Assembly: GCA_937899245.1 (NCBI GenBank)
Contig: CALDKB010000047.1
Coordinates: forward strand, 124,001 to 188,000
Direction: 5' to 3'
Source: an uncultured Bacteroidales bacterium
Lineage (GTDB): Bacteria; Bacteroidota; Bacteroidia; Bacteroidales; ML635J-15
DNA: 64,000 nucleotides
Part shown: positions 40,159 to 47,154 of the stretch, one piece after another
Layout of the letters: every line of letters starts with the position of its first letter
Numbering within the stretch: position 1 is the first letter of the stretch
Position numbers and translations under genes: made by a program
The notes under the pieces: generated by a model
Seen by the model: only the letters and a program-made list of their open reading frames with translations
What the model was told of the DNA's origin: nothing
The model's database searches: none

Positions 40159-41129
40159 TACTTTAATTTTGTTTTGATGACTTTGTTAAGAATTTCAGTC
40201 ATGTTGCTGCCCATTGTGCGGATCTGCTTTGGGACAATGCTTTCGGCGCTCATTCCTGGAATTGAGTTGACTTCGATGAAATATGGTGTTCCTTCCTTGA
40301 TAATGAAGTCAATGCGGACGATTCCTCCACATCCGATAATGTCGTAGATGCGCGATGTTGCTTCTTGAACCTTGCGAGTTTCTTCGTCGGTTATGCGGGC
40401 AGGAGTAATTTCGTTAGTAAATCCTGGTGTGTACTTTGCTTCTGTGTCGAAATAATCGTTTTTGGTGGAAATTTCCGTAATCGGAAAAACTTGTTGATAA
40501 TCAGGTGTCTTTAAAATTCCACAAGAAACTTCTGTTCCCTTTATGAATTCTTCGACGATGATTGTTGTGTCTTCAGTTCTTGCTAAATTTACGGCATCGA
40601 TGAATTTGTCTTTTTCGTAAACTTTTGTTACACCGAAACTAGATCCGGCAGTAGCCGGCTTTACAAAGCATGGAAGTCCAACCTTGGCGATAATTTCGTC
40701 GACATCAAAAGGATTGTCTCCGCGAATGATAGCTTCTTTTGCCATTGCAATGCCTTCGTCGGTAAGCATTTTCTTGCATGCAATCTTATTGAATGTTATC
40801 ATGGATGAGAAAACGTCGCAAGCTGAGTAGGGTACATTAAGCATATCGAGCAAAGCTTGAACTTTTCCGTCTTCGCCTGGTGAACCGTGAAGTGCCAAAT
40901 ATGCATAATCGAATTTTGTCGGCTTGCCTTCTATTTCGGTTGAGAATGTGTTGAGGTCAACGCTGTATTCCTTTCCGTTTGCCAGACAGAAGAAACCTTC
41001 TTTTCTCACATCTACTAGATATGCCGAGTAAAGGTTCTTGTCAATGTTATTGAGAATCTGGCTTCCCGAGTTCAAACTGATTTGACGTTCGGAAGTATAA
41101 CCTCCCGCCAGTACTGCGATGTTTTTCAT
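40158..41129 (-). CDS. ddl: D-alanine--D-alanine ligase
   Basis: ATP-grasp ligase making D-Ala-D-Ala for peptidoglycan. 323 residues. VLAGGYTSERQISLNSG at the N-terminus, ALHGSPGEDGKVQALLDMLNVPYSAC, CFVKPATAGSSFGVTKV, and the C-terminal RIDFIIKEGTPYFIEVNSIPGMSAESIVPKQ carry the substrate and Mg2+ ligands. It starts four bases after the mltD stop, linking it to the parAB operon. Confidence 0.94.
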   Translation of the reverse strand: MKNIAVLAGGYTSERQISLNSGSQILNNIDKNLYSAYLVDVRKEGFFCLANGKEYSVDLNTFSTEIEGKPTKFDYAYLALHGSPGEDGKVQALLDMLNVPYSACDVFSSMITFNKIACKKMLTDEGIAMAKEAIIRGDNPFDVDEIIAKVGLPCFVKPATAGSSFGVTKVYEKDKFIDAVNLARTEDTTIIVEEFIKGTEVSCGILKTPDYQQVFPITEISTKNDYFDTEAKYTPGFTNEITPARITDEETRKVQEATSRIYDIIGCGGIVRIDFIIKEGTPYFIEVNSIPGMSAESIVPKQIRTMGSNMTEILNKVIKTKLK

Positions 41130-41133
41130 AGCA

Positions 41134-42609
41134 TTATGATTTTTTTCTAATCTTTAATTTTTGTCCAACTCTTAATTTCGACGGGTCTACTCCGTTCAAC
41201 TTAATGATGTCGTTAGCAGAAACACCGTTGTATTTAGCTGCGATTTTTGCTGGTGTGTCGCCCTGTTGTACTGTGTAGTATTCGTATGTAGGGTCTGTCT
41301 TTTGTGGCGTTGTCGATGTTTGCGAGCTGTTATTGGATGCGGTTGTTGGTACTTTTGCACCTTTCCCGTAAATTTTTAGTTTCTGCCCGACGCTAATGCG
41401 ATCGCTGTGCAGTCCGTTCCAGCTCTTGAGATTAGCAACGCTGACGTGATATCTGCTGGCAATGCTTCCAAGCATGTCGCCCGATCTAACTGTGTATGTG
41501 ATGTGTTCGCCGCTTGGAATTTCTGTAGCATATCCTCCTGATGGCGAAGCCGTCTTTACCATTTTGAAAATGGTTGAGTCTTGGAAATGATATATCGAAT
41601 CTTCAAGTTCAAGGAAACTGCTAACGTATTTGCGTTGTATCTTTAGCGGGTAGCTTTTTGCCTTTGCAGGGATAATGTCAAGTTTGTACTGCGGATTGAG
41701 CTCGCGCGTTTCTTCAACAGGTATTCCGAGAACAGAATCGAGTTGTGCGAAATGCAATTGTTCGCGCACCATAACAGTATCCACATCCTCGTAGAAATCA
41801 ATTTTTTCTGGCTTGAAATTATGCATGTCATGATATTCGAACATGTACATCATGGCGATGAAGCCGGGAACATAATTTCTAGTCTCTTCGGGCAGGTATG
41901 GCCAAATTTCCCAGTATGTCGACTTTCCAGAACGCTTCATTGCACCGTTGATTCTGCCGGGACCTGCATTGTATGCTGCAAGAGCTAATGTCCAGTCGTT
42001 GTATGTCGAATGAAGGAGTTTTAGATAGCGGCAAGCTGCATCTGTAGATTTTTCCGGATCCATTCTTTCGTCAACGTAGGAGGTGATTTCCAATCCCATG
42101 TTAAGCCCCGTCTTGTACATGAATTGCCATAGTCCAACGGCGCCGGCTGGGGATTTTGCCCTCGGATTCAATGCCGATTCTATGACAGCTAGATATTTAA
42201 GTTCTAATGGAATGCCATATGCATCAAGTTTTTCTTCAAACATACTGAAGTATTGATGAGAAAGACCAAGAAGTTTTGGTGCAAGCTTGTGTCCGCGTTT
42301 TACGTACTTGTCGATGTATTTCTGAACGTATGAGTTGTATGTTACATTTATAGGTGTGCTTATTTTTTCAATTCTCTCCTTGAAAACAGAATCGGGGATA
42401 TCGATGTCGAAGTATTTCCTGTCATCATCTTCGAGATAGCAAATTGTATCGCGACCAGTATAGTAGTACCATTGCTTTAGGAATATTTCCAGGCTGTCAA
42501 CCATATCGTATGTCTTCTTTGCTTCGTTTTGTTGCGCAGTGTCGGTTTCCTGTGCCTTTATGGCAAGTGACATTGATGTGATGATTAATATGGCAATGAA
42601 CTTCTTCAT
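41134..42609 (-). CDS. mltD: membrane-bound lytic murein transglycosylase D with two LysM domains
   Basis: 491 residues with a signal peptide (FIAILIITSMSLAIKAQ). SLT domain with catalytic E144 in AVIESALNPRAKSPAGAVGLWQFM-type motif and AAYNAGPGRINGA; then a linker and two C-terminal LysM domains (about 372-418 and 446-490) that bind glycan strands. It cleaves peptidoglycan in the periplasm. In Bacteroidota this gene commonly follows parA-parB-DUF5683, exactly as here (gap of three bases to DUF5683). Confidence 0.93.
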   Translation of the reverse strand: MKKFIAILIITSMSLAIKAQETDTAQQNEAKKTYDMVDSLEIFLKQWYYYTGRDTICYLEDDDRKYFDIDIPDSVFKERIEKISTPINVTYNSYVQKYIDKYVKRGHKLAPKLLGLSHQYFSMFEEKLDAYGIPLELKYLAVIESALNPRAKSPAGAVGLWQFMYKTGLNMGLEITSYVDERMDPEKSTDAACRYLKLLHSTYNDWTLALAAYNAGPGRINGAMKRSGKSTYWEIWPYLPEETRNYVPGFIAMMYMFEYHDMHNFKPEKIDFYEDVDTVMVREQLHFAQLDSVLGIPVEETRELNPQYKLDIIPAKAKSYPLKIQRKYVSSFLELEDSIYHFQDSTIFKMVKTASPSGGYATEIPSGEHITYTVRSGDMLGSIASRYHVSVANLKSWNGLHSDRISVGQKLKIYGKGAKVPTTASNNSSQTSTTPQKTDPTYEYYTVQQGDTPAKIAAKYNGVSANDIIKLNGVDPSKLRVGQKLKIRKKS

Positions 42610-42612
42610 CTA

Positions 42613-43206
42613 TCAAAAAGTTATTGTGCATCCTAGTCCCATTGCAGGAGTGCGTGAGACTGTTGTGTTTAAAGTTTGCGGGTAGAAAGTTGCAGACAGG
42701 TTGTCGCCTACATCGAAGTAGAAAAGATGAGCATCGACGTTTGCATCAACAATTTGCAGGGCATAAAGCAATAATGTTCCGGCAAGGGCATAGTCGCGTA
42801 TTGTCCGTTTGTTGTCCATGTTGTTTATAATCGCCTCGTTTGACAACTTTCCCCAGAATTCGTCATTTTGTCCGGCATCGCGTTGCATATATGCATTCTT
42901 GAACCTGTTGAATTGTTTTTGCTGGCTGATTACAACATATATGCATCCGCCCATAGTAGCGTAAACTATCGGCATTTTCCAATATTTGCGATTGTATGCC
43001 TGTCCGGCTCCGGGAACAATGGCCAGAAGTGTGGCTGTCTTGGGCGAATGTGTTTTGTCCGATGCTTTTTTGTTATTGGTGTTCTTCGGTATTTCTGTAG
43101 CTTGAGTCTTCCCTGTAGCCAGCCGTGTGGTGTCGTTTTGCGCTGAAGCGAAAACAGTCATAAGCAGCAGACCTACAAGAAATGATATTTTTATCTTAAG
43201 ACTCAA
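42613..43206 (-). CDS. DUF5683 family envelope protein
   Basis: 197 residues: signal peptide (SFLVGLLLMTVFASAQ), then SPKTATLLAIVPGAGQAYNRKYWKMPIVYATMGG, the diagnostic DUF5683 hydrophobic block, a second hydrophobic helix (YALAGTLLLYALQIVDANVDAHLF) and a strand-rich C-terminus (AMGLGCTITF). Function unknown, presumed membrane-associated. It is a fixed companion of parAB and mltD in Bacteroidota. Gap of four bases to parB. Confidence 0.85.
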   Translation of the reverse strand: MSLKIKISFLVGLLLMTVFASAQNDTTRLATGKTQATEIPKNTNNKKASDKTHSPKTATLLAIVPGAGQAYNRKYWKMPIVYATMGGCIYVVISQQKQFNRFKNAYMQRDAGQNDEFWGKLSNEAIINNMDNKRTIRDYALAGTLLLYALQIVDANVDAHLFYFDVGDNLSATFYPQTLNTTVSRTPAMGLGCTITF

Positions 43207-43210
43207 TATA

Positions 43211-44101
43211 TTACGAGTTTAGTTTGTCAAGTATTGCAATGATGCGTTCGAAATCGCCGTCGTTCTTGAACGGAATGACAATTTTACCATTTCCCTTGGA
43301 GTTGCGTTTAAGTTCCACTTCTGTGGCAAAGCAGCTCGACAGGCTTTTCTGCAGCAATGCATAATCTTCGCTAGTGGCCAGAACGCATTTCTTTTTCTTG
43401 TTTTCCTTCTTTGCTCCGCTGTATTCCTTTATGATTTCTTCGACCTTGCGAACAGTAAAGTCGTATTTTAAAATCTGGTCGTAAATCATCAGCATTGTCT
43501 CGTCGTCCTTAGCTCCAAGAAGAGCTCTTGCGTGACCCATGGATATTTTTTCGTCGCGGATGCCTGTCTGGATTTTTGGCGGTAGGTTCAATAGTCTCAA
43601 GAAATTGGCAATGGCAGAACGGGATTTTCCAACTCTGGTGCTAAGTTGATCTTGAGTCATTCCGCACTCATCAACAAGCTGTTTGTACGATAATGCCACT
43701 TCGATTGCGTTGAGGTCTTCGCGTTGAATGTTTTCAACGAGAGCCATTTCAAGCATATTCTTGTCGTCGACATTTGTGCGAACGTATGCCGGGATTTTTT
43801 TCAGTCCTGCAATTTTAGAAGCGCGCAGACGACGCTCACCCGATATCAGCTGGTATTTGCCGTTGCCCATGTCTTTAACCGAAATAGCTTGGATTACACC
43901 AAGTTCCTTAATGGAATCGGCGAGTTCCTGAAGGGCGCTTTCGTCAAAGTCCTTTCTTGGTTGGAAAGGATTAACTTCTATGGAGTCGATAAGTATCTCT
44001 GTTTGTTGCGTTGGCTTATTTATCGGAGTTGAGGTGTCAATCAATGCGCCAAGCCCACGTCCAAGCCCGCTTTTCTTTGTATTTTTCTTCTGTTCTGGCA
44101 T
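43211..44101 (-). CDS. parB: chromosome-partitioning protein ParB
   Basis: 296 residues. N-terminal LGRGLGALI, the CTP-binding GERRLRASKIAGL and ENIQREDLNAIE boxes, a helix-turn-helix around MTQDQLSTRVGKSRSAIANFLRLLNLP for parS binding, and a C-terminal dimerisation part (KGNGKIVIPFKNDGDFERIIAIL). It spreads from parS as a CTP-dependent clamp. I found no convincing parS site in this window. It starts two bases after parA. Confidence 0.95.
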   Translation of the reverse strand: MPEQKKNTKKSGLGRGLGALIDTSTPINKPTQQTEILIDSIEVNPFQPRKDFDESALQELADSIKELGVIQAISVKDMGNGKYQLISGERRLRASKIAGLKKIPAYVRTNVDDKNMLEMALVENIQREDLNAIEVALSYKQLVDECGMTQDQLSTRVGKSRSAIANFLRLLNLPPKIQTGIRDEKISMGHARALLGAKDDETMLMIYDQILKYDFTVRKVEEIIKEYSGAKKENKKKKCVLATSEDYALLQKSLSSCFATEVELKRNSKGNGKIVIPFKNDGDFERIIAILDKLNS

Positions 44102-44103
44102 AA

Positions 44104-44880
44104 TTACTTAGTCATATTGTTTCGTTGCAATAGTTCCTTAGCAAGGTTCATGTAGTTGGTTGCGCCTTTGGACTGTATGTCGTATTCAATTATGGACTGT
44201 CCGTAGCTAGGAGCTTCGCTTAGTTTTACGTTTCTGTGTATTATCGTGTCGAACACCATGTCGTCAAAATGGTGTCGAACTTCATCGAGTACTTGGTCTG
44301 AAATCTTAACTCGTGCGTCGTACATTGTCATTACAAAGCCCTCAATGTCAAGGTTAGGGTTCAAGTTGTTTTGTATCAATCTAATGCTGTTAAGAAGTTT
44401 GCCTAGTCCTTCGAGGGCAAAGTATTCGCATTGAACCGGTATAAGTACCGAGTCGGATGCTGTAAGAGCGTTTAGTACTATGATGCCAAGTGACGGCGAA
44501 CAGTCGATAAGGATGAAATCGTACTGGTCCCTAATTTTTTCCAGTATACTTCTAAGTATGTATTCGCGGTTTGGCATTTCGAGCATTTCTATTTCTGCAC
44601 CAACAAGGTCAACGTTGGTCGGCAATACGTAAAGACCGGGTAGTTCGTCAGACGATAGAATTACCTTCTCTGGATTTTCGTCCTTAACAAGGCATTCGTA
44701 AAGGCCGGTGCGAATGTTCTTTACGTCAAATCCAAGTCCCGAAGTTGCATTTGCCTGAGGGTCAGCGTCTACAAGCAGTACCTTGTATTCTAGAGCAACA
44801 AGACTTGCTGCCAGGTTTATGGCTGTGGTGGTTTTTCCTACGCCACCTTTCTGGTTGGCTAATGTTATTATTTTACCCAT
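44104..44880 (-). CDS. parA: chromosome-partitioning ATPase ParA (Soj)
   Basis: 258 residues. Deviant Walker A NQKGGVGKTTTAINLA at residues 9-24, VLLVDADPQANATSGLG, LIDCSPSLGIIVLNAL and the C-terminal LSEAPSYGQSIIEYD are standard for chromosomal ParA. It moves ParB-parS complexes along the nucleoid. First gene of a probable seven-gene operon; promoter box 24 bases upstream. Confidence 0.96.
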   Translation of the reverse strand: MGKIITLANQKGGVGKTTTAINLAASLVALEYKVLLVDADPQANATSGLGFDVKNIRTGLYECLVKDENPEKVILSSDELPGLYVLPTNVDLVGAEIEMLEMPNREYILRSILEKIRDQYDFILIDCSPSLGIIVLNALTASDSVLIPVQCEYFALEGLGKLLNSIRLIQNNLNPNLDIEGFVMTMYDARVKISDQVLDEVRHHFDDMVFDTIIHRNVKLSEAPSYGQSIIEYDIQSKGATNYMNLAKELLQRNNMTK

Positions 44881-44904
44881 TTTCTCTTAAAATAAATTGA
44901 GGGT

Positions 44905-44912
44905 CAAAGGTA
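44905..44912 (-). promoter_or_regulatory. -7 box TACCTTTG for the parA operon
   Basis: TAnnTTTG match 24 bases upstream of the parA ATG. No clear -33 TTG at the usual spacing. Confidence 0.6.
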
Positions 44913-45038
44913 ATATTTATTGATGGAAAATCGGATTTTTCAACACAATGATTTGCTAAATTGTTAATAACTTTTTTCTATGTGGCTTTGTATCAGCGAT
45001 TTAATAAAAAATTATTAACGGCATTTCAAGATGTCGGC

Positions 45039-45506
45039 TTAGTGCTCCGTGGTTTCGTCGGCAGGGGTGCTGTCGGCTGTTGTGTTAGTGCTTATTTCGG
45101 TTTTATTTTTTTCAGCATCAGCTTTTTGCCCGGTATTGAGGAAGGCGAAGAATACAGCTAGAACAATAAGAGCAAAAGCAACAAAATGATTCCAATGTAT
45201 AGGCTCTCCTTTAAATACTGTTGCGACAATTATTGTAAAAACAATCAGAGATATGCATTCCTGAATGATTTTAAGTTGCATAAGAGAGAATGGCCCGCCA
45301 TTAATCTGAGAACCAAGCCTGTTGGCCGGTATCATGAAGCAGTACTCAAACAAAGCAAGCCCCCACGACGAAATAATAATAAGGATTAGTGGCCATGAGG
45401 TGGATATGTTGAGTTCCTGTAGCTTCAGGTTGCCGTACCAGGCAAAGGTCATGAAAATGTTTGAGGTTATCAGTAGCACTATTGTGCCTATTATCTTTAG
45501 TGTCAT
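45039..45506 (-). CDS. DUF486 / DMT-like small membrane protein
   Basis: 155 residues from ATG 45506, four transmembrane helices. IIGTIVLLITSNIFMTFAWYGNLK and NRLGSQINGGPFSLMQLKIIQECISLIVFT are the conserved DUF486 blocks; the family resembles half a drug/metabolite transporter and is of unknown substrate. The C-terminal ~35 residues are hydrophilic, Thr/Asp/Glu rich, and extend past the usual ~115-residue core. An in-frame GTG at 45527 coincides with the expected transcription start, so ATG 45506 is preferred. Confidence 0.85.
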   Translation of the reverse strand: MTLKIIGTIVLLITSNIFMTFAWYGNLKLQELNISTSWPLILIIISSWGLALFEYCFMIPANRLGSQINGGPFSLMQLKIIQECISLIVFTIIVATVFKGEPIHWNHFVAFALIVLAVFFAFLNTGQKADAEKNKTEISTNTTADSTPADETTEH

Positions 45507-45532
45507 ATTGCTTTCTTTTGCTTTCACGGCTG

Positions 45533-45540
45533 CAAAGTTA
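45533..45540 (-). promoter_or_regulatory. -7 box TAACTTTG for the DUF486 gene
   Basis: TAnnTTTG match 26 bases upstream of ATG 45506; supports that start over the GTG at 45527. Confidence 0.6.
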
Positions 45541-45853
45541 CATAAAATTTTCGTGGGTACTATTCAACTTTGCCTTGTCGTTAGTTTTGTTTTTGTGTGT
45601 TGCGTCTGCTCTTCATAAAACAATCTTTGTGAACGTCGTTTTTTATCAGGCGGTTAATGATATTTTGGTTGCTGGTATGTGTGATTGTAAATCATAGGAT
45701 TGATTGTATGTCAACTCTTTCCCCAATCATTCATCGGTTTAAAGTTATTCATGTCATTTTTACCGAAGAAGTTATATCGTTGGACTGCATGAGCAAAATA
45801 TGCTTGTTGATATAAGAAATTTTATGTAAGTTTGCGTTTCAAATTGATAATGT
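45541..45853. other. intergenic region without recognised gene
   Basis: 313 bases between the divergent DUF486 gene and the cysteine-rich trio. Apart from promoter boxes at both ends I see only weak, imperfect inverted repeats (for example TGATT/AATCA near 45680) and no open frame with a start and conserved sequence. Confidence 0.5.
45827..45834 (+). promoter_or_regulatory. -7 box TAAGTTTG for the cysteine-rich trio
   Basis: TAnnTTTG with a TTG at 45807-45809 exactly 17 bases upstream, a good two-part Bacteroidota promoter, 20 bases before the first ATG. Confidence 0.7.
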
Positions 45854-46249
45854 ATGAAGAAGATAATTTTATTGGTGTCTCTTTTGTTGGCTGTCTGTGT
45901 GGCTAAGGCCGACGACTTGCAATATATGACGCAGCAGCAAGCCATAAGTACGTTGCAGTTGCTTCAAAATCATAAGTACGTTTTGTTGTACTGCAGTTGT
46001 TGTGCGGGAGAAAAGGAAATGAGATATGTAAAGTTGAAGAGGACCTATTGCCAATATACAGGATATGAGGAATATTATCAGGTGTTTGTCGAGGGCGTTG
46101 ATCAGAACGGGAATGTCGTTTCCGAACCGATAGATTTGGCATATTCGTACATAAAGAAGAAGAAAAAGGCCGCATGTATTGGCTTGGAGCTTAATTATTT
46201 TTGCATGCCTTGCGACAATAATGTTTTGTGGGGGTGCAAGAATTTTTAG
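45854..46249 (+). CDS. small secreted cysteine-rich protein, paralog 1
   Basis: 131 residues: signal peptide ending AKA, then a ~112-residue domain I do not recognise. Shared with the next two genes: LLQ-x2-KYVLLYC-x-CC (residues about 38-51), V-x-G-x-D, IDLAY-x2-I-x-KK, C-[IV]-G, C-x-P-C and a final C-x2-F. Seven cysteines are invariant in all three copies; this copy has one extra (YCQY). No lipobox. It could be a disulfide-stabilised or metal-binding periplasmic protein. First gene of a three-gene operon behind a good promoter. Confidence 0.75.
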   Translation: MKKIILLVSLLLAVCVAKADDLQYMTQQQAISTLQLLQNHKYVLLYCSCCAGEKEMRYVKLKRTYCQYTGYEEYYQVFVEGVDQNGNVVSEPIDLAYSYIKKKKKAACIGLELNYFCMPCDNNVLWGCKNF

Positions 46250-46294
46250 GTCGTTATATGATAATGTAATAAGGAATACATAGATTAATTGATT

Positions 46295-46693
46295 ATGAAA
46301 AAGATATTTTTGTTGATTGTCACAATTCTGGCGCTTGGTTCTTTTGCAAAGGCAGATCAGTTGTGGTATATTTCCGAGTCTGAAGCTCAGAGTGCCGTAA
46401 GCCTTTTGCAGAAACAGAAGTACGTACTTTTGTATTGCGGCTGTTGTGGTGGCGATGTGGAACTGACGTATGTAAAGATTGAAGCAGTATATTATAAGGG
46501 TATAGACGACAGCGATTTTTGTGCAGTTGTAGTTAGAGGCGTGGATTTTTATGGAAATCAGGTCTCAAAAGAAATAGACTTGGCGTATACGCATATCTGC
46601 AAGAAAAACAAGGCTGCATGTGTTGGTCTTGAACTTGGCTTCGATTGTAGTCCGTGTGTGGAGGATTTGAAGTGGCAATGTCCGAAATTTTAG
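46295..46693 (+). CDS. small secreted cysteine-rich protein, paralog 2
   Basis: 132 residues from ATG 46295 (a TTG at 46289 is in frame but unneeded). Signal peptide ending FAKA, then ADQLWYISESEAQSA. Same domain as the flanking genes, with YCGCC, VRGVDFYGN, IDLAYTHI, ACVG, DCSPC and QCPKF; two additional cysteines (DFC and HIC) are not shared. It lies 45 bases after copy 1 and 27 before copy 3 with no terminator between. Confidence 0.75.
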   Translation: MKKIFLLIVTILALGSFAKADQLWYISESEAQSAVSLLQKQKYVLLYCGCCGGDVELTYVKIEAVYYKGIDDSDFCAVVVRGVDFYGNQVSKEIDLAYTHICKKNKAACVGLELGFDCSPCVEDLKWQCPKF

Positions 46694-46720
46694 ATTTTTA
46701 ACCGTTAAATATTTATAAAT

Positions 46721-47116
46721 ATGAGGAAATTATTTTTGTTATTTGCCATGATGCTGGGATTAGCATCTGCAAGTATGGCCGACCAGCTTGAATATGTTTC
46801 GGAGTCGGAAGCAAAGGCTGCAGTTGAATTGTTGCAGAATCAGAAATATGTATTGTTGTATTGCGGATGCTGTGGCGACGACGATATGCAATATGTAAAG
46901 ATTGAATCGGTGTCGTACCGTTACACTGGCTACGAAACTTATTATGAAGTAGTAGTTGAGGGCCGTGATTCGATGGGGATGCTTGTTAATACAACAATAG
47001 ACTTGGCTTATGCTCACATACAAAAGAAGAAAAATGCTGTTTGCGTAGGCAAGGTGCTCAAGCTCGACTGCGATCCCTGTGTAACAGGACTTAAGTGGAG
47101 CTGCTCCAATTTCTAG
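46721..47116 (+). CDS. small secreted cysteine-rich protein, paralog 3
   Basis: 131 residues, signal peptide ending ASMA, mature start DQLEYVSESEAKAAVELLQ. It has only the seven invariant cysteines: YCGCC, VCVG, DCDPC and SCSNF. It is closest to copy 2 in the first half (nearly identical from DQL to YCGCCG) and to copy 1 in the YTGYE-x-YY-x-V segment, suggesting duplication with some recombination or selective loss. Followed by a hairpin terminator. Confidence 0.75.
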   Translation: MRKLFLLFAMMLGLASASMADQLEYVSESEAKAAVELLQNQKYVLLYCGCCGDDDMQYVKIESVSYRYTGYETYYEVVVEGRDSMGMLVNTTIDLAYAHIQKKKNAVCVGKVLKLDCDPCVTGLKWSCSNF

Positions 47117-47127
47117 TTTGTAGGTTT

Positions 47128-47154
47128 GTCCGGCGTAATTATCGTCGGACTTTA
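47128..47154 (+). terminator. terminator of the cysteine-rich trio
   Basis: GTCCGGCG pairs with CGTCGGAC (one G-T wobble) around a seven-base loop and is followed by TTTATCTTTC. It overlaps the last bases of the convergent GT39-like gene. Confidence 0.6.
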
